This document shows positions 1 to 5,034 of a stretch of 14,163 bases of DNA, piece by piece; the first letter of the stretch is position 1; the number at the start of each line of letters is the position of its first letter. This DNA comes from Halococcaceae archaeon (GTDB lineage Archaea > Halobacteriota > Halobacteria > Halobacteriales > Halalkalicoccaceae): positions 1-14,163 of the forward strand of contig SKWB01000104.1 in assembly GCA_007129135.1 (NCBI GenBank), given 5' to 3'. The position numbers and the translations under genes are program-made. A model generated the notes under the pieces. The model was not told where the DNA came from. It saw nothing but the letters and a program-made list of their open reading frames with translations, and ran no database searches.

Positions 1-59
1 CGCCGGACCCACCGTGGGGAGAGAGCCCACGACGGGGTCGAACCGGTCGGTGACTGGAA

Positions 60-70
60 GGTTTTTGAAC
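60..70 (+). promoter_or_regulatory. TATA-like promoter element for the small acidic protein
   Basis: The T-run GGTTTTTGAAC ends about 22 nt before the ATG at 92, so transcription should start at or within a few bases of the start codon. The same T-rich core at about -29 recurs before many genes in this window. Confidence 0.5.
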
Positions 71-91
71 GATCCCGCACATACCGGTGGT

Positions 92-322
92 ATGTTCCGG
101 TCGATACTCGGCCGTCTCCGCTCCCGCCCGGACGACGAACGGGACGGATCGGGCGACGTTGGCTCCGGGGACGACGACGAGGGGGGATCCGGGTTCCTCC
201 GGTCGCGGCTCGACGCGTCGGTCCTCCAGGGACACGGGATGGACGTCGGACGGCTGGAGCGGGAGGCCGCCGAGGTCGAGGAGCGGGCACGCGAGATCGA
301 AGAGGTACGACGCGATCGGTGA
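92..322 (+). CDS. Small acidic protein of unknown function (76 aa)
   Basis: I do not recognise this family. The frame is open further upstream, to a GTG/ATG region near position 14, but the ATG at 92 is preferred. A TATA-like run (GTTTTTGAAC) lies about 26 to 30 nt before it, the spacing expected for a leaderless haloarchaeal transcript. The protein starts with a short basic amphipathic stretch (MFRSILGRLRSRP). A low-complexity Gly/Asp/Ser/Glu segment follows at about residues 14-33. It ends in a charged, probably helical part (about residues 35-76) rich in Glu and Arg, perhaps a short coiled coil. No signal peptide, membrane segment or Cys is present. It converges on the YqcI/YcgG gene with 22 nt between the stops. 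It looks like a real gene because of its promoter and acidic haloarchaeal composition, but it could be a lineage-specific protein without a defined fold. Confidence 0.6.
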   Translation: MFRSILGRLRSRPDDERDGSGDVGSGDDDEGGSGFLRSRLDASVLQGHGMDVGRLEREAAEVEERAREIEEVRRDR

Positions 323-344
323 GCGGGCCGTCGAGCGAACGACC

Positions 345-1124
345 TCAGTCGTCAGCGAGCGGCGTGGCCCTGCGAACCGGGGTGAACGGACACGTTTCGG
401 GTGCCTGCGAGTCGTCCTCGGCGAGGAGGTACTGCGGCCACTCGTGGTCCTCGCCCCAGTTCCCGAGCGCCGGGTGTGGGCCCGCAGCGTCGTACGCCTC
501 CAACCGCTCGTGGATCACCTCTCGGGCCTGCTGACCGCTCTGCGTGTCGCCCGTGATCCCCTCGAAGATCGTCCGGGGCTGGAAGGTGACCTCCAGACCG
601 AGCGCACAGTAGCGGCTCCTCCGACGCTCGTAGAACGGCGCTCGCGCGGTCGGGAAGATCGGCTCGCCCCCGAAACAGAACTCCCAGTACTCCTCGTCCG
701 GATCCATCGGGATCCCCTCCGGCCACGGCTCCGGGTCGTGGAGGTGGAGGAACTGCAGGACGTGCCAGAGGGCGCCGTGCCACTCGGCCTCGCTCAGCTC
801 TCGCCCCGCGGGCCGGAAGAACGCCGCGAACGAGACCCGGTCGCCGTGCTCTTCGTAGACCGAGAGGAACTCGGAGAGCGCGTCGCGAAGCCCCAAGAGC
901 GCCTCCCGATCCGAGAGCGACGGGACGAAGGTGTAGAGCGGCCGGCCCTCGCGCATCGACTCGACGCCGAAGAAACAGGGAAACGGCGCGCCGTTTCGCG
1001 TCCCGAGCATGGAGTCGCGGAAGTTCTCGAAGTGTGCGATCGCCCAGCCGGGGAGGTCGCCGGCCTCCGCCCGCCGGGTGACCGTCTCGTGATCCAGCAC
1101 CGCCCCGAGGTGCCGTTCGTTCAT
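345..1124 (-). CDS. YqcI/YcgG family protein (putative heme-dependent oxygenase)
   Basis: The 259-residue protein matches the YqcI/YcgG family. In bacteria this family includes GntA, a heme-dependent N-hydroxylase of the guanitoxin pathway; the substrate here is unknown. Visible family marks are PFPCFFG (residues 47-53), a W..HVLQFLH..D segment (about 120-130), an EYWEFCFGG block (about 145-153), an R-R-x-R-Y stretch (about 168-172) and FQPRTIF (about 181-187). The frame extends 22 codons upstream to 1190, but I prefer the ATG at 1124: a TATA-like GGGATACT lies about 27 nt before it, and the extra N-terminus is Ser/Pro-rich and unlike the family. No signal peptide or membrane segment is seen, so it should be cytoplasmic. 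It stands alone between convergent neighbours, so context gives no pathway. Family assignment is fairly secure. Heme binding and chemistry are inferred from the family only. Confidence 0.82.
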   Translation of the reverse strand: MNERHLGAVLDHETVTRRAEAGDLPGWAIAHFENFRDSMLGTRNGAPFPCFFGVESMREGRPLYTFVPSLSDREALLGLRDALSEFLSVYEEHGDRVSFAAFFRPAGRELSEAEWHGALWHVLQFLHLHDPEPWPEGIPMDPDEEYWEFCFGGEPIFPTARAPFYERRRSRYCALGLEVTFQPRTIFEGITGDTQSGQQAREVIHERLEAYDAAGPHPALGNWGEDHEWPQYLLAEDDSQAPETCPFTPVRRATPLADD

Positions 1125-1145
1125 ACCTGTCGAGTAGGAGGCAGG

Positions 1146-1155
1146 CAGTATCCCG
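1146..1155 (-). promoter_or_regulatory. TATA-like element for the YqcI/YcgG gene
   Basis: Read on the minus strand, GGGATACT lies about 27 nt before the ATG at 1124. It favours that start over the upstream one at 1190. The element is weak, being only partly AT-rich. Confidence 0.35.
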
Positions 1156-1260
1156 CTTTCGAGTGACGGGGGGCTCTCCCCCTCCGACACCCCGGCCGAT
1201 CACCCGCAGTCACCGACCCGATGCCCGAGAGCTAAGGCGCTCCCGCCCTGAGTACCGAGC

Positions 1261-1578
1261 ATGGCAGAGATCGATCCAGGTAGCTTGCTCCCGAACGACC
1301 ACGTGATGGAGCTGGCGAAGGAGGGCGAGATCACCCAACTCCACCGCGGGCACGCCTACGCGGCGGAGGGCGACACGTTCGAGGTCCAGGGTGTCGAGTT
1401 CGAGGTGACCGACGTCGACGAGCGAACGCTCGGCGATCTGACCGACGAGGACGCCCGAGCGGAGGGCTCGCCGGACCTGGAGAGCTACAAGGAGCGGATG
1501 GTCGCCGTCCACGGCGGGAACTTCGAGTGGGACGACGAGAGCGAGGTCGTCCGCCACCGGTTCGAACGCGTCGAGTAG
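1261..1578 (+). CDS. ASCH-domain (PUA-like) protein
   Basis: This 105-residue acidic protein resembles the haloarchaeal stand-alone ASCH domain. Supporting features are the N-terminal LLPNDHVMELAKEGEITQLHRG segment (about residues 9-30), a beta-rich middle (FEVQGVEFEVTDVDERTLGDL, about 40-60), the DEDARAEGSPDLESYKERM helix (about 62-80) and a C-terminal strand ending in VRHRFE. ASCH domains share the PUA-like fold. They are thought to bind RNA, or in some members to hydrolyse modified nucleosides; which applies here cannot be read from the sequence. The whole chain is one domain, with no membrane segment. A weak AT-containing element (GCTAAGGC) sits about 30 nt before the ATG. It converges on the phosphatase-like gene with 9 nt between the two coding regions. 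Confidence 0.78.
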   Translation: MAEIDPGSLLPNDHVMELAKEGEITQLHRGHAYAAEGDTFEVQGVEFEVTDVDERTLGDLTDEDARAEGSPDLESYKERMVAVHGGNFEWDDESEVVRHRFERVE

Positions 1579-1587
1579 GTCAGCGGA

Positions 1588-1989
1588 TCAGAGCGTGTCG
1601 AACAGCTCCGACACCCGCCGTTCGATCACGTCGCGCTGTGTCCGGGCGGTTTCCTCGTCGAGTTCCTCCGTGATCGGGAGGTCCCACGTCCGGCTCTCGC
1701 CGTCCCACCCGTCGGGCCGAACGGCCTCGGCCGGTCGGTTCATCGTCACAAGCAGGTCGACCTCCCGTAGCTCGGTCGGCGAGAGCGTCGTGGGGCTCCG
1801 GTCCCGGATGTCGAGTCCGAGTTCGTCCATCACCTGGATCGCAGCCTCGTCCACCGTCGCGGCGGGGTCGACCCCGCGAGTCAGCACCTCGACGTCGAGG
1901 GTTCTCCGAGCGGCCTCGCGCTCGGCGAACTCGGCCGCCATCTGGCTCACCCCGGCGTTTCGGCCACCGACGAACGCGATGCGCTTCAT
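1588..1989 (-). CDS. Low-molecular-weight phosphatase / ArsC-like protein, catalytic residues lost
   Basis: The 133-residue length and overall pattern fit the low-molecular-weight protein-tyrosine-phosphatase / thioredoxin-coupled arsenate reductase fold. The N-terminal strand and loop read FVGGRNAGVSQMA (residues 6-18), where active relatives have FVC(V)(Q)NAGRSQMA. The nucleophilic Cys is therefore Gly (residue 8, GGT) and the phosphate-binding Arg is Val (residue 14, GTG). The segment that normally carries the general-acid Asp-Pro reads WDLPITEE (about 102-109), so that pair also seems missing. The rest of the fold is well kept: the D-D-R-S-P-T region near 60-67, the LLVTMNR strand (79-85) and the C-terminal helix (RDVIERRVSEL). 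No frameshift or stop is present, which suggests selection for a non-catalytic role such as binding. It has its own TATA-like element just past the hisE stop. Fold confident, function unknown. Confidence 0.8.
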   Translation of the reverse strand: MKRIAFVGGRNAGVSQMAAEFAEREAARRTLDVEVLTRGVDPAATVDEAAIQVMDELGLDIRDRSPTTLSPTELREVDLLVTMNRPAEAVRPDGWDGESRTWDLPITEELDEETARTQRDVIERRVSELFDTL

Positions 1990-2011
1990 ACCCTAGCCTC
2001 TTTCGCGAGCC

Positions 2012-2019
2012 CGATAACG
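2012..2019 (-). promoter_or_regulatory. TATA-like element for the phosphatase-like gene
   Basis: On the minus strand, GTTATC lies 25 to 29 nt before the ATG at 1989, within the 41-nt gap after hisE. The gene can therefore be transcribed separately from hisE. Confidence 0.45.
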
Positions 2020-2030
2020 CTACCCCGGCG

Positions 2031-2330
2031 TCAGCGCCGTCGGACGAGTTCCGCGCGCAGGTCCGAGACGTCCATCCCCTTCATCGAGAGCAGGACCAGG
2101 AGGTGGTAGACGATGTCGGCGGCTTCGTGGGCGAGCTCCTCCCGGTCGTCGTCCTTCGCCGCGAGGATCAGCTCCGTCGTCTCCTCGCCGAGCTTCTCCA
2201 GAACCGCGTTCTCGCCCTTCTCGTGGGTGAACAGCGACGCCGTGTACGAGCCCTCCGGGAGGGTCTCCCTCCGGTCCTCGATCACCGCGAACAGCTCGTC
2301 GATGATCTCCTCGTCGGTCCGCTCGGTCAT
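2031..2330 (-). CDS. hisE: Phosphoribosyl-ATP pyrophosphatase
   Basis: HisE hydrolyses phosphoribosyl-ATP to phosphoribosyl-AMP and pyrophosphate, the second step of histidine biosynthesis, in the cytoplasm. The 99 residues are of typical length for a stand-alone HisE. They carry the all-alpha NTP-pyrophosphohydrolase (MazG-like) signature: EKLGEETTELILAAK (about residues 45-59) and HEAADIVYHLLVLL (about 68-81). These Glu and Asp residues are the expected Mg2+ ligands. The N-terminal IDELFAVIEDRRETLPEGSYT and FTHEKGENAVLEK blocks are also typical. Its ATG overlaps the stop of the upstream nuclease-domain gene by 4 bp (ATGA), so the two are probably cotranscribed and translationally coupled. 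No other his gene is in the window, as expected for the scattered his genes of haloarchaea. Confidence 0.95.
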   Translation of the reverse strand: MTERTDEEIIDELFAVIEDRRETLPEGSYTASLFTHEKGENAVLEKLGEETTELILAAKDDDREELAHEAADIVYHLLVLLSMKGMDVSDLRAELVRRR

Positions 2331-2785
2331 ACCGGCTCCACCTCGCGGATGTCGGCGAGGTCGGCGAACTCGGTGGGAGGGGTCCGGCCGGCCTCGAAGA
2401 CCGGTTCGGAGACCTCGATCGGGGCGTTCGTCCGGGCGGCGAGCGCGAGCGAGTCGCTCGGGCGGGCGTCGACCGTGTGCTCCGAGAGCGGGCCGACGAG
2501 GTGGAGGTCAGCGAGGTAGGTCCCGCCCTCCTCGCTCTCCTCGATATCGGTGACGACGATCCGGTCGAGTCGGCCACCGAGCTCCTCCATCACGTCGAGC
2601 AGCAGGTCGTGCGTGAGCGGCCGGCCGACGTCCTGGGCGTCGACGCCCGCCGCGATGCTCTCGGCCTCGGCGAAGCCGATGAAGATCGGGAGGACGTCCT
2701 CCTCCCCTTCGACCGCGAGGAGGACGACCGGGACCGGTCCGTGTGGGGTGCCGGCGACCCGAACCGCGTCGATCGATGCGTTCAT
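2327..2785 (-). CDS. Bifunctional nuclease (BFN/DUF151) domain protein
   Basis: The protein (152 aa) fits the BFN/DUF151 family. Named from plant proteins with DNase and RNase activity, the family is common in archaea and bacteria, mostly without a proven role. Visible marks are a first half with VVLLAVEGEEDVLPIFIGFAEAESI (about residues 20-44), where the LPIFIG strand and following acidic helix are characteristic. A DLLLDVMEELG helix (about 60-70) and an I..GTYLADLHL strand pair come next. The family's D-A-R-P-S-D-S-L-A-L-A motif is at about 106-116. The C-terminal about 25 residues are a variable tail. It has its own TATA-like element (TTTTAC, -29 to -24). It precedes hisE with a 4-bp overlap and follows pdxT after 36 nt. 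A nuclease function is a family label only, not supported by visible catalytic residues. Confidence 0.87.
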   Translation of the reverse strand: MNASIDAVRVAGTPHGPVPVVLLAVEGEEDVLPIFIGFAEAESIAAGVDAQDVGRPLTHDLLLDVMEELGGRLDRIVVTDIEESEEGGTYLADLHLVGPLSEHTVDARPSDSLALAARTNAPIEVSEPVFEAGRTPPTEFADLADIREVEPV

Positions 2786-2806
2786 GCCCTACAGGGAGGG
2801 CGCGAG

Positions 2807-2816
2807 GCGTAAAAGA
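2807..2816 (-). promoter_or_regulatory. TATA-like element for the BFN-domain gene and hisE
   Basis: On the minus strand, TTTTAC lies 24 to 29 nt before the ATG at 2785, in the short gap after pdxT. The BFN-hisE pair therefore has its own likely leaderless promoter. Confidence 0.5.
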
Positions 2817-2821
2817 CCCAG

Positions 2822-3418
2822 CTACTCCGCCGCGAGCGCGTCGAAGAAGGCGAGCCCGTGGATCCGCGGGTCGTCGGTGAGTTCGGGGTGGAAGGAGGTC
2901 CCCACGACGGGCCCCTCGCGCACCGCGACCGGACGCCCCTCCCAGCGTGCGAGCACCTCGACGCCCTCGCCCACCTCGTCGATCAGCGGGGCTCGGATGA
3001 ACACCGCGGGGAACGGCTCGGCGAGGCCCGCGACCTCGATCCCCGCCTCGAAGCTGTCGCGCTGTCGGCCGAAGGCGTTCCGGTCGACGGTGACGTCGAG
3101 GACGCCGAGCGTGTCGACGCGCTCGTCGTTCGCGTCGGTCGCGGTGACGATCAACCCCGCACAGGTGGCGAGGACTGGCTTTCCGGCGGCGACGTGGTCG
3201 CGGATCTCCGCGTCGATCCCCTCGCGTGCGAGCAGCCGGGAGATGGTCGTCGACTCCCCGCCGGGGAGGAGGAGCAGGTCACAGTCGGGGACGACACCCC
3301 CAGACCGGATCTCGATCACCTCGACCGACTCCCCGTGGCGTTCGCCGGAGCTAACGATCGCCTCGGCGTGTTCGGAGACGTCGCCCTGGACGGCGACGAC
3401 ACCGGCTCGCAGGCTCAT
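2822..3418 (-). CDS. pdxT: Pyridoxal 5'-phosphate synthase glutaminase subunit PdxT
   Basis: PdxT hydrolyses glutamine and passes ammonia to PdxS, which makes pyridoxal phosphate (vitamin B6) from pentose phosphate and glyceraldehyde 3-phosphate. The 198-residue chain is a complete class-I glutamine amidotransferase. It starts with GVVAVQGDVSEH (residues 6-17). The oxyanion-hole and glutamine-binding PGGEST is at 52-57, the nucleophile Cys86 is in TCAG, and the His177/Glu179 pair is in SFHPEL. FIRAP (140-144) is also a PdxT signature. No residue of the triad is missing. PdxS is not in this window. The gene lies 37 nt downstream of Sec61-beta on the same strand and is probably cotranscribed with it, although a T-rich run about 25 to 30 nt before its ATG could be a second promoter. 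Confidence 0.96.
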   Translation of the reverse strand: MSLRAGVVAVQGDVSEHAEAIVSSGERHGESVEVIEIRSGGVVPDCDLLLLPGGESTTISRLLAREGIDAEIRDHVAAGKPVLATCAGLIVTATDANDERVDTLGVLDVTVDRNAFGRQRDSFEAGIEVAGLAEPFPAVFIRAPLIDEVGEGVEVLARWEGRPVAVREGPVVGTSFHPELTDDPRIHGLAFFDALAAE

Positions 3419-3455
3419 GGATCCGGATAGCGGTGGTCGGAAGAAAAACCTCGCG

Positions 3456-3617
3456 TTAGACGACGACGTTCAGGATCTGGATGAAGACGCCGAAGAGGAC
3501 CGCGAAGGCCATCACCGACTTCGGGTCCATCGTCGGGGCGTTTCTGTCCTCCGCGTCGAAGTACCGCACGAGCCCCGCGCTCGACATCAGCCCGCCGCTG
3601 TTCTGACCTCTGTCCAT
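3456..3617 (-). CDS. secG: Protein translocase subunit Sec61-beta (SecG-type)
   Basis: This 53-residue protein is the small, non-essential third subunit of the archaeal SecYE-beta translocon in the cytoplasmic membrane. Translation from the ATG at 3617 begins MDRGQNSGGLMSSAGLVRYF. The QNSGGLMSSAGLVRYFDAED stretch (about residues 5-24) is the highly conserved Sec61-beta cytosolic segment. A DPKSVMAFAVLFGVFIQILNVVV tail (about 31-53) forms the single C-terminal membrane helix. The gene is shorter than common ORF cut-offs and is easily missed. A strong TATA-like element (AGCTTATT) lies 26 to 30 nt before the start, so the transcript is probably leaderless. It reads towards pdxT, 37 nt downstream, and is divergent from thioredoxin. 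Confidence 0.95.
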   Translation of the reverse strand: MDRGQNSGGLMSSAGLVRYFDAEDRNAPTMDPKSVMAFAVLFGVFIQILNVVV

Positions 3618-3640
3618 ACCAGCGGGTGGCCGCTCGCCCG

Positions 3641-3651
3641 GAATAAGCTTT
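3641..3651 (-). promoter_or_regulatory. TATA box and BRE-like element for Sec61-beta
   Basis: Read on the minus strand, a purine-rich GAAAAG is followed by CTTATT, with TTAT 26 to 29 nt before the ATG at 3617. This is one of the clearer promoters in the window. Together with the thioredoxin promoter it fills the 103-nt divergent region. Confidence 0.6.
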
Positions 3652-3681
3652 TCGTCGGATCGGCCCGTTCGAGGGCGTGAG

Positions 3682-3695
3682 GAAACCCTTATGCG
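3682..3695 (+). promoter_or_regulatory. TATA and BRE-like element for thioredoxin
   Basis: GAAACCCTTATGCG precedes the ATG at 3721, with TTATG 28 to 32 nt upstream. It supports the start at 3721 over the in-frame ATG at 3691, which lies inside the element itself. Confidence 0.55.
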
Positions 3696-3720
3696 AGCGG
3701 CCCGGCAACGGTGGTCTACA

Positions 3721-3990
3721 ATGGGAGTGACGCTGTACGATTTCTACGCGGACTGGTGTGGCCCCTGCAAGACCCAGGACCCGATCCTGGAGGACATCGA
3801 GGAGGAGTGGGGCGACCGGTTCCGGCTCCAGAAGGTCGACGTCGACGAGGAACAGGAGACGGCGAACGAGTACCAGGTCCGGTCGCTGCCGACGCTCATC
3901 GTCGAGAACGACGACGGCGTCGTCGAGCGGTTCGTCGGCGTGACCCAGCGCGACGACATCGAGAGCGCGCTGGAAGACGCCGGAGCGTAG
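3721..3990 (+). CDS. trxA: Thioredoxin
   Basis: A small (89 aa) cytoplasmic thiol-disulfide oxidoreductase. It has the classical active site WCGPCK (Cys13 and Cys16) after the LYDFYADW strand, and the cis-proline loop SLPT with Pro57. The chain begins directly with the strand before the active site. It therefore lacks the first strand and helix of longer thioredoxins such as the E. coli form of about 108 residues, a shortening seen in other archaeal thioredoxins. The in-frame ATG at 3691 would add ten residues of poor quality and falls in the TATA element, so 3721 is chosen. The next gene, a Bat-type regulator, starts 20 nt after the stop and is probably on the same transcript. Its partner reductase is not in the window. 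Confidence 0.93.
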   Translation: MGVTLYDFYADWCGPCKTQDPILEDIEEEWGDRFRLQKVDVDEEQETANEYQVRSLPTLIVENDDGVVERFVGVTQRDDIESALEDAGA

Positions 3991-4010
3991 ACGGAACCGG
4001 CCCCCGGACG

Positions 4011-4676
4011 ATGATCGCAGAGGTCCACCTCGCACACCACTCGATCGTCCTCACGGAGACGATCCGGGCGCTCCCCGACGTCCGTATCCGGACGGAGTGG
4101 CAGGCGGCGATCGATCCGGCGGCCCCGTTCGCCTTCTTCTCGGTACGCGCCCCCGATTTCGACGCCGTCGACGACGCCTTCGAGGACGACCCGAGCGTCA
4201 CGGAGGCCTCCGTCGTCGCGGAGACGGGGGCGAAACGGATCTACCGGATCACGAGCGAGGGGGCGTGGACCGAACCGATCCCGACGATCCTCGAACTCGG
4301 CATCGCCATCCTCTCCGCGGAGAGCGACGGCGACGGCTGGCTCGTCAGGCTCCAGGTGCCCGACCGCGAGACGTTCGTACGCCTGCGAGAGCACTGCGAG
4401 GACGAGGGGATCAGGATCCGGACCGAACAGCTCTACAGCGCGGACCGGCTCCCCGAGATGGGGAGGGCGGGGCTCACCGACGCACAGTACGACACGCTCG
4501 TCACCGCCTACGAGGCGGGCTACTTCGAGGAGCCGAGGGCGCTCTCGCTCGGTGAACTCGCCGAGGAGCTGGGCGTCTCGCCCACCGCCGCGAGCGGCCG
4601 CCTCCGGAGGGCGACCAGCCGGCTCGTCGAGTCACAGCTCTCCGTCGAGACGGAACGCCGAGATAATATAAACTGA
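4011..4676 (+). CDS. Bat-type helix-turn-helix transcriptional regulator
   Basis: The 221-residue protein has the domain order of haloarchaeal bacterio-opsin-activator-like regulators. An N-terminal beta-rich sensor-like domain (about residues 1-140) starts IAEVHLAHHSIVLTETI. It is followed by the C-terminal HTH_10 domain (about 155-208), with LTDAQYDTLVTAYEAGYFE, then LGELAEELGVSPTAASGRLRRA as the helix-turn-helix. Members of this family activate genes in response to oxygen, light or substrates such as DMSO; the signal here is unknown. There is no PAS or GAF domain and no Cys pair in the N-terminal part, only one Cys (near residue 129). The ATG at 4011 is 20 nt after the thioredoxin stop with no separate TATA element, so it is probably cotranscribed with thioredoxin. 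The HalOD1 gene follows after 64 nt. Targets could include itself and either neighbour. Confidence 0.9.
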   Translation: MIAEVHLAHHSIVLTETIRALPDVRIRTEWQAAIDPAAPFAFFSVRAPDFDAVDDAFEDDPSVTEASVVAETGAKRIYRITSEGAWTEPIPTILELGIAILSAESDGDGWLVRLQVPDRETFVRLREHCEDEGIRIRTEQLYSADRLPEMGRAGLTDAQYDTLVTAYEAGYFEEPRALSLGELAEELGVSPTAASGRLRRATSRLVESQLSVETERRDNIN

Positions 4677-4690
4677 GAAGTATATAAAAA
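4665..4690 (+). promoter_or_regulatory. AT-rich TATA element before the HalOD1 gene
   Basis: AATATAAACT and TATATAAAAA stand out sharply against the GC-rich surroundings. The second (4681-4690) is the best TATA match in the window. It lies 51 to 60 nt before the ATG at 4741, so transcription should start near 4708-4713 and leave a leader of about 30 nt, unlike most genes here. The first AT block overlaps the last codons of the HTH gene and may be an extra promoter element. Confidence 0.65.
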
Positions 4691-4703
4691 GCGTACAGAT
4701 AAG

Positions 4704-4718
4704 CCCGCGGGTTGAACC
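4704..4718 (+). repeat. Overlapping short palindromes at the predicted HalOD1 transcription start
   Basis: CCCGCGGG (4704-4711) is followed by and overlaps GGTTGAACC (4710-4718), an inverted repeat around one central base. They lie about 20 to 35 nt downstream of the TATA box, where an operator would block transcription or a leader hairpin would form. Both are short and may be chance in GC-rich DNA. Confidence 0.3.
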
Positions 4719-4740
4719 GGCGGAGACGGCTCGTGTAAGT

Positions 4741-5034
4741 ATGGCATTCGAGTACGTGGGAACGCAGGTCGAGGGGAGATCGATCGAGGTCGTCCACGAC
4801 TGGGAGGGGACGGAATCGATCGCGGAGACGATCATCACCGCGCTCGCGGAGGAGGAGGGCGTCGATCCGATCGACCTCGACCCTCTCTACGGCTGGGTCG
4901 ACCCGGAGGCACTCGACACGCTGTTCCCACCACAGGGGGAGGTCGCGGATCCACACGCCTACGTCGTCTTCCAGTACGGCGAGTACCGCGTCGTCGCCGG
5001 TGCCGACGGCAGCGTCCTGATCGAGTCGAACTAG
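4741..5034 (+). CDS. HalOD1 output-domain protein
   Basis: This 97-residue protein is a stand-alone HalOD1 domain, a module almost confined to haloarchaea and often found as the output part of signal-transduction proteins. The marks are IAETIITALAEEEGVDP (about residues 27-43), LDPLYGWVDPEALDTLF (about 46-62) and the closing strands YVVFQYGEYRVVAGADGSVLI (about 75-95). It has no sensor, kinase or receiver domain of its own. Its biochemical function is unknown even at family level. It lies 64 nt downstream of the Bat-type regulator with a strong private TATA box, so it may be a target or functional partner of that regulator. Its stop codon directly touches the stop codon of the opposite-strand F420 gene. 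Confidence 0.88.
   Translation: MAFEYVGTQVEGRSIEVVHDWEGTESIAETIITALAEEEGVDPIDLDPLYGWVDPEALDTLFPPQGEVADPHAYVVFQYGEYRVVAGADGSVLIESN

Noticed and set aside
1..82. A minus-strand ATG at 82 reading MCGIV..., which recalls the N-terminal Cys of class-II glutamine amidotransferases.
   Set aside because: The residues that follow are Ser/Arg/Pro-rich and do not match that family, and a TATA-like element for the opposite gene overlaps it. Only 27 codons are visible, so it cannot be supported.
1125..1190. A longer YqcI/YcgG protein starting at 1190.
   Set aside because: The added 22 residues are Ser/Pro-rich, and the TATA-like element would lie within the coding region.
3691..3720. A longer thioredoxin starting at the ATG at 3691.
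   Set aside because: That ATG lies within the TATA element, and the extra ten residues do not resemble thioredoxin.
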